Assembly (NCBI RefSeq): GCF_000732485.2
Contig: NZ_JAQV02000026.1
Coordinates: 110,888 to 174,887 of the forward strand
Source: Bacillus sp. SJS
GTDB lineage: Bacteria > Bacillota > Bacilli > Bacillales > Bacillaceae
Length of the DNA stretch: 64,000 bases
Direction: 5' to 3'
Shown one piece after another: positions 25,345-33,711 of the stretch. The translations under genes and the position numbers were made by a program. Under the pieces are notes generated by a model. The model did not search any database. It worked only from the letters and a program-made list of their open reading frames with translations, and had not been told where the DNA came from. Position 1 is the first letter of the stretch, and each line of letters opens with the position of its first letter.

Positions 25345-25372
25345 ACAATTGGGCTTAAGCGGGCATACACTG
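25345..25372 (+). promoter_or_regulatory. Candidate sigma-K promoter for the GerPF-like pair
   Basis: AC (25345-25346) is followed 17 bases later by CATACACTG (25364-25372), which fits the sigma-K pattern AC-N16/17-CATANNNTA apart from the last base. Known gerP-type genes are made late in the mother cell, which agrees. Motif match only. Confidence 0.4.
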
Positions 25373-25399
25373 TAAAAGCGAATGGAGGAAGGTGACATT

Positions 25400-25642
25400 G
25401 TGCCGACTACGATTAATCTGTTCAACCTAAAAATTCACAGCATCTCATGCAACGGTTCCGTAAATATAGGCGAAACTGTGCATAACAGTCATACTGCCAG
25501 TTCTAAATCGACAGGATCGAATTCTTCCTTCGGCGATTTTTCACCTGCTGACTCCCTTATGGAAAATATATATATCGATCCGGATCAAAATGATCAATCC
25601 AACATTGCCAATCTTGATGAATTTATCGCCAGTCAGTCATAA
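25400..25642 (+). CDS. GerPF-like small spore protein, paralogue A
   Basis: 80 residues starting at a GTG behind GGAGGAAGGTGA. The protein begins MPTTINLFNLKIHSISCNGS and continues with VNIGETVHNSHTASSKSTGS, a pattern shared with the next gene and with the GerPF/GerPA-type spore proteins. The conserved second half mentions DPDQNDQSNIAN. It lies 15 bases before a paralogue of identical length, so it arose by tandem duplication. It may be the local counterpart of YueG, a spore protein next to yueF in B. subtilis. Confidence 0.82.
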   Translation: MPTTINLFNLKIHSISCNGSVNIGETVHNSHTASSKSTGSNSSFGDFSPADSLMENIYIDPDQNDQSNIANLDEFIASQS

Positions 25643-25657
25643 GGAGGAATGGCATTT

Positions 25658-25900
25658 ATGCCTTATCAGATCAACATATTTAACATAAAAGTAAATGGCG
25701 TAGCCCAAAACGGAAATATCGACTTCGGAAACGTTACCCAAAACAGCCATACAGCCAATGCAAAGTCCGTGGGTGCAAGTTTTACAGTCGGAGACTTATC
25801 TCCTAACTGCTCCATAATGGGAAATGCCAATGCCGATCCTGACGTTAGTGACCAGGATCAAATTGCGAACCCGTCACTTCCAGTCACTACTCAAATTTGA
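25658..25900 (+). CDS. GerPF-like small spore protein, paralogue B
   Basis: 80 residues, same length and layout as the preceding gene: MPYQINIFNIKVNGVAQNGN, then IDFGNVTQNSHTANAKSVGA and ADPDVSDQDQIAN. The ATG at 25658 lies about ten bases after AAGGAGGA; an ATG at 25649 directly abuts that site. Probably a coat or coat-interior protein of the GerP type. Cotranscribed with its paralogue and the Hsp20 gene. Confidence 0.82.
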   Translation: MPYQINIFNIKVNGVAQNGNIDFGNVTQNSHTANAKSVGASFTVGDLSPNCSIMGNANADPDVSDQDQIANPSLPVTTQI

Positions 25901-25918
25901 TTAGCAGGAGGGTGACCC

Positions 25919-26395
25919 TTGGATAAAGAAAAAATTCAGAAATGGATGGAACTTACCGAAAAATGCCAGAAAAATGATTTTTGGAAATCTATTTTTGATG
26001 GAGAAGAAGCCGGGAACCCTGGATCATCTACATCTTCATCCCGGGGAGATGCAGGGTTTCCCAAATATGATCTTTACTCGCACAATGGCATTCTTGCCGT
26101 CTTAATAGAGATCCCCGGTTTCAGAAAAGAAGATTTTACGGTTACTCTTGATTCCACTAAAACGAAAATTCTCTTCAAAGGAGATCTTCGTCCGCCTTAT
26201 TCCTTTCAATATAGAGTTTCTTCCGAACGAAGCTACGGAGAAACTGAACGGGTCATTTCACTTCCCTATCCTGTAGATAAAGAGTCAATCCAAAGCCAAT
26301 ATGCCAATGGGATTTTAGAACTCACCTTTAAAAAGGCTGACGAAGAAGATGCCGTCTCAATAAACTTTGCAGAAAGTCATAATGACGGGCAGTAA
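25919..26395 (+). CDS. Hsp20/alpha-crystallin-like small heat shock protein
   Basis: 158 residues. The central domain (GILAVLIEIPGFRKEDFTVTL to YPVDKESIQSQYANGILELTF) is an alpha-crystallin domain with the family A-x-x-x-n-G-I/V-L motif seen as QYANGILEL. A variable N-terminal arm and short tail flank it. The TTG start lies behind GGAGGGTGA. Small heat shock proteins bind unfolding proteins without ATP; in spore formers some are coat proteins, and this operon with GerPF-like genes points to a spore role. Confidence 0.85.
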   Translation: MDKEKIQKWMELTEKCQKNDFWKSIFDGEEAGNPGSSTSSSRGDAGFPKYDLYSHNGILAVLIEIPGFRKEDFTVTLDSTKTKILFKGDLRPPYSFQYRVSSERSYGETERVISLPYPVDKESIQSQYANGILELTFKKADEEDAVSINFAESHNDGQ

Positions 26396-26439
26396 TTCCA
26401 TATAATACATTACCTTGCAAACATGTGTGGGATCAGTCC

Positions 26440-26907
26440 ATGTTATTCAGAAAAAAGAAGAAAGAAGCGGAAACACAAGCCATCCAGCAAAAGCTTGCTA
26501 AGCTTGAGAAATCCATTCAAAACTTGTCAGCGGCTCTTTCTCAGCTCGACAGCCGTCCAGAGCCTAAGTCATCAAGTGCTGATTCGATCATGATCCGAAA
26601 AACACAGGCAGAGCTTGGACACACCTTATCTATGCTGCAGAATGAACTTTCTTTTATTAAAAATCATTTGCTTGCAGCAGGAAATTCTGAAAACCCGTCG
26701 GAAAAAACCGGTCAAATCCCCGTTGTTTATATTCAAAATCTTCATGTTGAGCACGTGGACATGAAAGAGGTGGATTTAAGCAACAACCTGGGCCAATTAG
26801 GAATAAAAGAATTGCCCGGACAGCTTAATATTGGAACGGTATACGGAAAAAGCAAACCAGCAGAAAAAAAGAATCCGAAAGTATATATTCAGCCAAAAAA
26901 AGACTGA
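26440..26907 (+). CDS. Spore-locus protein with coiled coil, possibly GerPC-like
   Basis: About 155 residues. A basic start (LFRKKKKEAETQ) is followed by a coiled-coil region (AIQQKLAKLEKSIQNLSAAL onward) and a conserved-looking C-terminal section (VYIQNLHVEHVDMKEVDLSN, then NLGQLGIKELPGQLNIG) resembling the corresponding part of GerPC-type proteins. It is in line with the GerPF-like and Hsp20 genes. The start is uncertain: no strong ribosome site is seen at 26440 or at a GTG at 26425. Confidence 0.65.
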   Translation: MLFRKKKKEAETQAIQQKLAKLEKSIQNLSAALSQLDSRPEPKSSSADSIMIRKTQAELGHTLSMLQNELSFIKNHLLAAGNSENPSEKTGQIPVVYIQNLHVEHVDMKEVDLSNNLGQLGIKELPGQLNIGTVYGKSKPAEKKNPKVYIQPKKD

Positions 26908-26928
26908 CTCATTGAGCCAGTCTTTTTT
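26895..26928. terminator. Bidirectional terminator, spore cluster/yueF
   Basis: GACTGACTC and GAGCCAGTC (one mismatch) flanked by A and T runs, between convergent genes. Confidence 0.85.
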
Positions 26929-28051
26929 ACAATTTCGGATTTTTCAAATCGTTTGCCCTTTTTTCAGCCTGATATCTCATTCTAAGACGAATCAATCTCG
27001 TTAAATTTAAAACCGTTGCTTTCAAAACCGCATATGTGGGAACCGCAAGAATCATGCCGATGATTCCGCCGAAGCTTCCTGCTCCAATCAGCAGGAGGAT
27101 AATGGTCAGCGGATGTGTATTGATTCTTTTTCCAATAATCAGCGGAGATAAAAGATTCCCGTCAATTTGCTGAACGACTAATACGACCAGTCCGGCAAGC
27201 AAACCTTTAGTCGGAGAATCCAGAAGGCCGATAACCACTGCTGGCGTAGCCCCGAGAAATGGTCCAAGATACGGTATGATATTAGAAATAGAAACGACGA
27301 TTCCAAGGATCAAAGCGTAATCCAAGCCAATTATTGAGAACCCGATAAAACATCCTGTTCCTACAAAAATTGAAACAAGCAGCTGTCCCTGGATGTAGGC
27401 TGCAAGGGTGTCGTACAAGTCATGGAAGATTTTGATTCCTTCATGACGGTATGTATTCGGCAAGACTCTAACCGCCTGCACTGGAAATTTATGCCCGTCT
27501 TTCAGCATAAAGAACAAAATAAAAGGCACCGTTACAATCGCTAAAGTAATATTCGTTACGACCCCAAGAACAGCCGTGATGCTGGCAGTCAGATTTTGAG
27601 GCAGCTGAGAGGCAAAATTAGTGAGAGACTGTTCAATCTTTTCAATCGAAACATAATCCTGAGTCATGATCCATTTAAACCAAGTAGATTGAGAAAGATT
27701 TTGAATAAACTGCGTCAGTTCCGTTACATAGTCCGGAAAACTATTAAAAAGATCCGTTACCTGCTGTGACAGCAGCGGTCCTGCAATTGCACCAAGCATG
27801 ACAATCAGGCCTATAAAAATCAAGTAGATAATTAATATAGCCAAGGTTCTCGGCACACGGTTCTTTTCTAAAAATCGGACGATTGGGCTAAAAATAAAGA
27901 ACAAGACACCCGCAATAAGCATTGGAAAGAAGAGGGTAGTTGTGAATGATACCAGCGGTGAAAATATAAACGAGACTTTGGTACATACGAAGATGATCAA
28001 AAGGATCAGCAATATTTCAAGCGTCCAAAAATGCACTTTAGACTTCAGCAA
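26927..28051 (-). CDS. yueF: YueF, AI-2E family transporter
   Basis: 374 residues with about eight helices and the AI-2E family (TqsA/PerM) signature regions VPFILFFMLKDGHKF, ISNIIPYLGPFLGATPAVVIG and QIDGNLLSPLIIGKRINTHPL. Some relatives export autoinducer-2, but others are cation antiporters and the substrate here is not evident. yueE and spore genes flank it as in B. subtilis. The start follows AGGAGGCAGGTGCCC. Confidence 0.9.
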   Translation of the reverse strand: MLKSKVHFWTLEILLILLIIFVCTKVSFIFSPLVSFTTTLFFPMLIAGVLFFIFSPIVRFLEKNRVPRTLAILIIYLIFIGLIVMLGAIAGPLLSQQVTDLFNSFPDYVTELTQFIQNLSQSTWFKWIMTQDYVSIEKIEQSLTNFASQLPQNLTASITAVLGVVTNITLAIVTVPFILFFMLKDGHKFPVQAVRVLPNTYRHEGIKIFHDLYDTLAAYIQGQLLVSIFVGTGCFIGFSIIGLDYALILGIVVSISNIIPYLGPFLGATPAVVIGLLDSPTKGLLAGLVVLVVQQIDGNLLSPLIIGKRINTHPLTIILLLIGAGSFGGIIGMILAVPTYAVLKATVLNLTRLIRLRMRYQAEKRANDLKNPKL

Positions 28052-28140
28052 CGGGCACCTGCCTCCTAAACCAGTTTATTCTTTTATCTTCAAGCTACTA
28101 TCCATACATCTCTATGTCAATGCTAATCAATTAAAATCGA

Positions 28141-28177
28141 AAAATAAAGCGCGCGGATTGGAAGTCCAGCGCGCTTT
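28141..28177 (-). terminator. Terminator of the CNNM/CorC gene
   Basis: AAAGCGCGC pairs with GCGCGCTTT and is followed by an AT-rich tail on the minus strand, three bases after the stop codon. Confidence 0.85.
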
Positions 28178-28179
28178 AC

Positions 28180-29511
28180 TTATTGTATATTTGCAGCCTT
28201 TTCTTTTTCAGACTGCAGTTTCAGTACTTCCACTGAGCGGATCAAGTGCCCTTCCATTTCACGGACGGTAAACTCATAGCCCTCATGAAAGACCGTCTGC
28301 CCCTCTTTAATGTCAATATTTTTTGTGAGCATCCATCCTCCTACTGTATCAATATCCTCTTCTTCAATTTGCAGATGAAGAAGATTGTTTACTTGATGCA
28401 GAAGGACCTTTCCATCAAAAATATAGTGATGTTCAGACTTTCTCTGGACCTCGGGAACTTCATCCTGGTCAAACTCATCCCTAATTTCCCCTACAATTTC
28501 TTCAATAATGTCTTCAACTGTTACGAGTCCTGCTGTCCCGCCATACTCATCCACCAAAATAGCCAGATGGACGCGCTCTTTTTGCATTTTAATCAGCAGA
28601 TCCTGAATCGGAGTGGTTTCAATCACTTCAATAACCGGCCTGATATATTTTTCCATTTCCATATTTTCGCGACCATCATGAATGTTCGTAAATAAATCAG
28701 TGAAAATTTCTTTACTGTTGACCATACCTAAAATGTGGTCTTTGTCACCATTCACAACCGGGTAGCGGGTATATTTCTCTTCACTCATCAGCTCAAGGTT
28801 CTCCTGAAATGTATCCTCAGAGTCCAATGCAGCAATCTCCGTTCTCGGCACCATAATCTCTTTTGCAACACGATCATCAAACTCAAAAATTCTGTTGACA
28901 TATTTATATTCAGATTGATTAATTTCTCCGCTTTCATAGCTTTCCGACAAAATGATCCTCAGCTCTTCCTCCGAATGAGCAAGCTCGTTCTCAGATGCAG
29001 GCTTAATCCCAAAAAGACCTGTAATAAACCGAGCTGAAGAGTTAAGTGCCCAAATAAAAGGAAAAGCAATTTTGTAAAACATAATCAGCGGTCTGGCGAA
29101 CGCAAGGGCTACGGCTTCGGTCTTTTGAATCGCGACCGTTTTAGGCGCAAGCTCTCCGACAACCACATGAAAAAAAGTAATGATAGCAAAAGCAATCGCC
29201 ACTGTTACCACATGTGAAAGCGACTCTCCTATTGGCAGCATTTTAAATAAAGGCTGAAGCAAATGGGCTACGGTCGGTTCTCCAAGCCACCCCAAGCCAA
29301 GTGCGGTCACTGTAATACCCAGCTGGCACGCTGATAAATATTCATCAAGACTTGATGTGACCCGTTTGGCAGCAATCGCGTTTTTATTTCCTTCTGCAAT
29401 AAGCTGATCAAGCCGCGAACTCCTGATTTTTACAATGGCAAATTCCGATGTTACGAAAAATGCGGTTAACGCAATAAGTATGGCGACAAGCACAAGGTTC
29501 ACTATATCCAA
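28180..29511 (-). CDS. CNNM/CorC-type membrane protein (DUF21-CBS-CorC_HlyC)
   Basis: About 443 residues. A DUF21/CNNM membrane domain with four helices (residues ~1-190, with [16 protein letters not shown]) is followed by a CBS pair (~220-330, [17 protein letters not shown] and [12 protein letters not shown]) and a C-terminal CorC_HlyC domain with [13 protein letters not shown]. It belongs to the YrkA/YhdP/YhdT/YqhB hemolysin-like group, linked to Mg2+ efflux. A TTG at 29559 starts a longer frame, but a TTG at 29511 behind AAGGGAATT fits better. The gene is monocistronic. Confidence 0.88.
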   Translation of the reverse strand: MDIVNLVLVAILIALTAFFVTSEFAIVKIRSSRLDQLIAEGNKNAIAAKRVTSSLDEYLSACQLGITVTALGLGWLGEPTVAHLLQPLFKMLPIGESLSHVVTVAIAFAIITFFHVVVGELAPKTVAIQKTEAVALAFARPLIMFYKIAFPFIWALNSSARFITGLFGIKPASENELAHSEEELRIILSESYESGEINQSEYKYVNRIFEFDDRVAKEIMVPRTEIAALDSEDTFQENLELMSEEKYTRYPVVNGDKDHILGMVNSKEIFTDLFTNIHDGRENMEMEKYIRPVIEVIETTPIQDLLIKMQKERVHLAILVDEYGGTAGLVTVEDIIEEIVGEIRDEFDQDEVPEVQRKSEHHYIFDGKVLLHQVNNLLHLQIEEEDIDTVGGWMLTKNIDIKEGQTVFHEGYEFTVREMEGHLIRSVEVLKLQSEKEKAANIQ

Positions 29512-29688
29512 AATTCCCTTATCCGTAACTGGATAAGGAGTCACCTCCCAATGGTTCAAGTTATCTGTTTATTGTTTATGGCCTTATATGATCAAGCTTC
29601 ATTCATTCCATCTATATCTATACCCTAAATTCATTTGCCGCTCACCTGTATTTAAATTCCATTGCTATTCCGGGTAAAAACGGAATTT

Positions 29689-29775
29689 CAGCCGAAAGTC
29701 GCGGCTTTCCAGCCAAACTCTTTTTTCCAGCCAATCTTGCTCTCTTTCCAGCCGATTTCTTCTGTTTATCAGCCG
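29689..29775. repeat. Phased word array 2 (CAGCC words, 21/18-bp spacing)
   Basis: CAGCC occurs at 29689, 29710, 29728, 29749 and 29770, with steps of 21, 18, 21 and 21 bp, mostly as (T)TTCCAGCC(G/A). On the minus strand the words read ATCGGCTGG or TTGGCTGG. The array starts about ten bases beyond the yuzF terminator in the yuzF reading direction. The spacing pattern is the same as in array 1 at 1-460. No protein can be supported here. Confidence 0.8.
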
Positions 29776-29780
29776 GAAAA

Positions 29781-29820
29781 GCAAAAAATAAAAAGCCGGG
29801 TTCGCAGCTGAACCGGCTTC
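29781..29820 (-). terminator. Terminator of yuzF
   Basis: AAGCCGG pairs with CCGGCTT around a GC-containing loop, followed on the minus strand by TTTTTATTTTTT. Confidence 0.9.
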
Positions 29821-29829
29821 TTGGGACAT

Positions 29830-30063
29830 CTAATCGTTATCTGGCATAATGGATACAATTTGCTGAATACGAATAAAGAACACAGAGTCTCCGTTTGCCT
29901 TTAATACAATATGATCAGGCTTCACATCAGTAAGGTTCCCCCGTACTGTATCCCTGGTCGTTTGAATAACAAGATCCTTCCCAATAACCGTCTGAAGCGT
30001 TTGATATACATATGGATCAATGATCGTAATCATTTGAGGAGCTTGGTTCTGCATGGCATTCAT
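29830..30063 (-). CDS. yuzF: DUF2642 protein, YuzF-like
   Basis: 77 residues with the DUF2642 pattern DPYVYQTLQTVIGKDLVIQT, then RGNLTDVKPDHIVLKANGDS, a small SH3-like beta-barrel. Members are often spore-associated (CotP/YuzF-like) and have no known activity. The start follows TAAGGAGATGA. A hairpin with arms CTTCATAC and GTATGAAG lies just upstream of the ribosome site (30078-30100), which could affect translation. Confidence 0.8.
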   Translation of the reverse strand: MNAMQNQAPQMITIIDPYVYQTLQTVIGKDLVIQTTRDTVRGNLTDVKPDHIVLKANGDSVFFIRIQQIVSIMPDND

Positions 30064-30139
30064 CTCCTTAAAGCAATCTTCATACTTTTAACGTATGAAG
30101 GATGCAGCGGAGATATCACCACTTCTAGGATTCTTCGAG

Positions 30140-30670
30140 CTATACCGTTCTTTTTAAGGGACGTTTCCTCTGTTCTATAAGCTGATCCAGTTCTTGTATC
30201 TTTTTTCTTGCTGTCTGTTCGGAAATTCTCCTGTAGTGATGTTTGCCATCCGGTTCCTCATCCATTTCATCTGCCAGCTTCACCACTTTTTGAAGAGGAT
30301 TCTGTGATAAGCTTCCGTCAGGCAGGTAGGAATCCGTATGGAGCAGAATAGCGAGCGCAATTTCTTTCGCCGCTTGACGGTCCTCTCCAAGACGAACCAG
30401 CAGCTTGTGAGCACGCTCTGCTCCTTTAATGGCATGAATGTCATTCTTTTTATATTGTTCAAAGTCCCATTCCCCGTCTGTATACCACTCATAATGTCCA
30501 ATGTCATGAAGCAGGGCTGCTTTCACTGCCAAATCCGGATCAACTCCTTCCTTTACAGAAAGTCTATACGCATGAAAAGCAACGGAAACAGCATGGGCAA
30601 TTCCTGAACGCTGCAAATATTTCTGTGCAATCGGATGGTCAAAAATCTGTATGAGCGTAACGTTCCTCAT
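30140..30670 (-). CDS. yueE: YueE, HD-domain metal-dependent phosphohydrolase
   Basis: 176 residues. The HD motif is present: HAVSVAFHAYRLS near residue 26, the HD pair in ALLHDIGHYEWY (~55), His residues in AILLHTDSY (~110) and Asp in KLADEMDEE (~133). It probably hydrolyses a phosphate ester or nucleotide; the substrate is unknown. YueE lies beside yueF in B. subtilis, and here yuzF and the CNNM gene intervene. The start follows AAGGAGGGTTCAC. Confidence 0.82.
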   Translation of the reverse strand: MRNVTLIQIFDHPIAQKYLQRSGIAHAVSVAFHAYRLSVKEGVDPDLAVKAALLHDIGHYEWYTDGEWDFEQYKKNDIHAIKGAERAHKLLVRLGEDRQAAKEIALAILLHTDSYLPDGSLSQNPLQKVVKLADEMDEEPDGKHHYRRISEQTARKKIQELDQLIEQRKRPLKRTV

Positions 30671-30833
30671 CTGTGAACCCTCCTTATCCTAAATAATTTT
30701 TCTTATCAAATTATCACAGTTGAAGGACAATATCAAATGAAACGTTATATTGTATGACATCTCTTGAATAGTTGTCCATTGAAATGGCTGTTTTGCCGAA
30801 AAAATACCGTCCTTCATCAAGAAGAACGGCATT

Positions 30834-32144
30834 TTATCGCGGAAAAAAAACCTGAAAGGCGACGCCTTCGTTTTCGTTCTCCACTGTAATAGAAGCATGG
30901 TGAAGATCGGCAATCCGTTTAATGATGGCAAGCCCAAGTCCGAAATTGCCCTTTTCTCCTTTTACAAATGGCTGAAACAAATTGGAAAGAAGCTTTTCGC
31001 TTACCGGCTCACCATCATTGAAGCAGCGGAGCAGAATCGAATCTCCACGCTGTTTCACAGACAGATCCACTGTACTTTTAGCATATTTCAGTGCGTTTTC
31101 GAGAAGGTTTTCCAGAAGTACCCTCACCTGTTCCTCACTGCCATAAATTTCAGATGGCTCCAAATCTGAACGGATCTTTACCATAGGATTGGCGGCACTG
31201 AATCTCACAATAACATCCTCTGCCGTTTCATTGATATAAACAGGTTTTTTCTCAAGCTTTAGCTGAGAAAGATAATCGAGCTTTGTTAAATAAAGCAGAT
31301 CTTTGATTTTCTTCTCAAGCAGCAGCGCTTCTTTTTCAATGATATCAGCTGATCCCTCAAGCGATCCTGTAGGATGGATTCCATCTTTCATTGCTTCTGA
31401 GTAGCTTCTAATCACCATAATCGGAGTTTTCAAATCATGGGAAACATTTTGAAGCATCGTTTGCTGAAATTCGTCCTGTTTTTTGAGCTGCTTCCTCATA
31501 TCATCAATCGAGACGGCAAGCTTCCCGATTTCATCCTTCCGGTCTAATAGAAGGGATTCGCCAAGCTTTCGCTGGGAAATCTTGTTTACATGAGCCGTGA
31601 TCAAATCGAGCGGTTTAACTAGCCATTTTGAAAAGATAAAAGCAAGGACTATGCCTCCTACAATGATTAAGGCAAAAATAAAGAAGATTCGTGTTAATAA
31701 CGTTTGTATAAGTTCATTTCGATACTTGTCCCATAGGAAGGACACGAGGTATCCTTTGTTTCCTTCTCTGTCATAGCCTTTTCTAATGACATAGAGCATT
31801 TCACTTTTACCGAAGGATAAATTATAGCGTTTCATATTTTCTTTTTGCTGCTGGCCTTGAGCTAAAAACAACCGCAAATATTGCTCACCCTCATAACGGC
31901 CATTTTCATAGATAAAGATATGCTTGACTGACCGGATTTGCTGATCTGCCGAAGAATTCTCCGGATCCGTATAATTCAGATTAGGATAGGATGGCTGCTG
32001 CGCCTCTTCAATTGTGCGAAAAAGTTCATTTGTAAAAAACGTCTTTAGTGTTGAAGGAATAACAAGAAAAAAGACAATCGCCATTACCACGATTAAACCT
32101 GTGAAAAGCGTGGCGATTTGAACAAATAACGGTTTATTTCTCAA
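30834..32144 (-). CDS. cssS: CssS, secretion-stress sensor histidine kinase
   Basis: 436 residues: membrane helix (FTGLIVVMAIVFFLVIPS), an extracytoplasmic sensor domain of about 130 residues, second helix, HAMP (KWLVKPLDLITAHVN), HisKA with SHDLKTPIMVIRSY, and HATPase with NLLENALKYA and GLGLAIIKRI. It closely follows the B. subtilis CssS sequence as I know it. CssS detects misfolded secreted proteins and induces HtrA-type quality-control proteases. Its start overlaps the end of cssR by 11 bases. No htr-type protease gene lies in this window. Confidence 0.9.
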   Translation of the reverse strand: MRNKPLFVQIATLFTGLIVVMAIVFFLVIPSTLKTFFTNELFRTIEEAQQPSYPNLNYTDPENSSADQQIRSVKHIFIYENGRYEGEQYLRLFLAQGQQQKENMKRYNLSFGKSEMLYVIRKGYDREGNKGYLVSFLWDKYRNELIQTLLTRIFFIFALIIVGGIVLAFIFSKWLVKPLDLITAHVNKISQRKLGESLLLDRKDEIGKLAVSIDDMRKQLKKQDEFQQTMLQNVSHDLKTPIMVIRSYSEAMKDGIHPTGSLEGSADIIEKEALLLEKKIKDLLYLTKLDYLSQLKLEKKPVYINETAEDVIVRFSAANPMVKIRSDLEPSEIYGSEEQVRVLLENLLENALKYAKSTVDLSVKQRGDSILLRCFNDGEPVSEKLLSNLFQPFVKGEKGNFGLGLAIIKRIADLHHASITVENENEGVAFQVFFPR

Positions 32145-32808
32145 GATACTTTACCGTCCGGTATCCATATCCGTAAATGGTCTCAACATGCAGCTTCGGA
32201 CATTTTTTTCTAACTCTTCGGACTAAGTCATCCACTACCCGGTCCGAGCCAAAATAATTGTCCCCCCAAACATAGGTTAGGATCTGCTCACGGCTCAGAG
32301 CGCTTCCAACGTGCTTGACAAGATAGACAAATAAATCAAATTCCTTTGACGTCAGCTGAATCACTTCATTGTTTTCAGAAATGGTCCGCTCTCTTTCTTT
32401 AATGATATAAGGACCATAAATCAGGCTTGGCTCCTCATGCTTTTCATATGTGCGCTTCATAATTTTTTTCGCACGGATGATCAGTTCCTTCGGCAAAAAT
32501 GGTTTGGCAAGATAGTCATCTCCGCCAAGCTCCAGACCAATTATCCGGTCGAGGTCTTCGTCCCGGGCACTAATAAATATGACAGGAGTATCTTCGTTCA
32601 TTTTTTTAATTTCTTTTATAACGTCATATCCATCTATGTCCGGCAGCATAATATCGAGAATCCATAAATGGGGCTGTTCATGAATGCTTCTAATCGCATC
32701 CATTCCATTATGAAAGCTCTTAACCTCCCAATTTTCCTGTTTCAAATATGTGGTTAATACGGTATTTAAATGATTTTCATCTTCTACTAAATAGACGGTA
32801 TAAGACAT
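32134..32808 (-). CDS. cssR: CssR, secretion-stress response regulator
   Basis: 224 residues: receiver domain (YTVYLVEDENHLN, phosphoacceptor in WILDIMLPDIDGYDVI, Lys in GGDDYLAKPFLP) and an OmpR-type winged helix ending VDDLVRRVRKKCPKLHVETI. The match to B. subtilis CssR is close. The ATG at 32808 follows GGAGGGGATGAA; an upstream ATG at 32850 has no such site. It is in operon with cssS. Confidence 0.93.
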   Translation of the reverse strand: MSYTVYLVEDENHLNTVLTTYLKQENWEVKSFHNGMDAIRSIHEQPHLWILDIMLPDIDGYDVIKEIKKMNEDTPVIFISARDEDLDRIIGLELGGDDYLAKPFLPKELIIRAKKIMKRTYEKHEEPSLIYGPYIIKERERTISENNEVIQLTSKEFDLFVYLVKHVGSALSREQILTYVWGDNYFGSDRVVDDLVRRVRKKCPKLHVETIYGYGYRTVKYLEK

Positions 32809-32871
32809 TTCATCCCCTCCATAAGCTTGGCATTCAGTGAATAACGGCAATCAGCAGCTCTGATCCACCAT

Positions 32872-32900
32872 AAAAGGGGAGCAAGCTTGCTCCCTCTTAT
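32872..32900 (-). terminator. Terminator between the secreted-protein gene and cssR
   Basis: A perfect 18-bp palindrome (GGGAGCAAG and CTTGCTCCC arms) with CTTTTAT on the minus strand, upstream of cssR. Confidence 0.8.
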
Positions 32901-33029
32901 TCCTTTTCATTATTGTACCTTTTCACTTAAACGACTTTCCAGTTTTTCATGCAGTCCAGTTCCATTTTGATCATAATGCAAAATTGACGCAGAAATATGA
33001 TAGAACTGTGGAGAATTTTTGAATGAACC

Positions 33030-33521
33030 CTATTTCAGCCGTTTTTCCAGTTCCTTATTTCGGTTTTGCACCCGTTTAAGAATACTGTTCAAAGATTCTT
33101 TAATACTTGCTTCATCTTTCACTTTTAAAGCATGCTTAAGATCCTGCAGAGCCCTCTTCCTGTCAGGATGGTGATGCCCGTTGTGCTTGCTATCCCGCCA
33201 CTCTCTTGCATTTTTCCGGATGACTTCCTCCGGCAATTTTTGTTCCTTCCACCGCTTTCTTAAACCGGCAAGCTCATTCCTGTCTTTTTCATAATTCTGA
33301 TGCAGCTTCTCCTTAAGCTCTTTTCTTCTTTGCAGTGCAGTTTCCCATTCACGCGTCTTTTCAGGGGTATAGGTTTTCACCAGACGTAAAAGCTCCTGTT
33401 TCCTATCCATTTTGAAATGCTTAGAGTGATTTGGAACTGGCTGTTTTTCAGAAGCAGCAAAAGCCAAATTTGGTGCAGACACCATAATGACCAAACCAGC
33501 AAGCAGCAACAATAATTTCAT
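33030..33521 (-). CDS. Small secreted, charged helical protein
   Basis: 163 residues with a clear signal peptide (KLLLLLAGLVIMVSA, likely cut after AFA near residue 22). The mature part is almost wholly helical and very rich in Lys, Arg, Glu and His, with a His-rich stretch (KHNGHHHPDRK) that could bind metal. The layout resembles periplasmic Spy/CpxP-type chaperones, although no LTxxQ motif is present and homology is not shown. It is on the same strand directly upstream of cssRS, which responds to secretion stress, so a link is plausible. Confidence 0.75.
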   Translation of the reverse strand: MKLLLLLAGLVIMVSAPNLAFAASEKQPVPNHSKHFKMDRKQELLRLVKTYTPEKTREWETALQRRKELKEKLHQNYEKDRNELAGLRKRWKEQKLPEEVIRKNAREWRDSKHNGHHHPDRKRALQDLKHALKVKDEASIKESLNSILKRVQNRNKELEKRLK

Positions 33522-33711
33522 CTTCGATCATCCTTCCTTAATGAGAATTCAGGTTTAGGATAACCAGAATTTCCTGGGAAATTATGTTGAATTGTGTAAT
33601 ATGAGGTTCCTGCATCATTATTTTGGATTTATCCTCCTCCCCTCTTTTTGTTGATTTTTACAAAGGAGATGCGCATACTTTTCTATAGAAGAATGATCAG
33701 GAGTGACTAAT

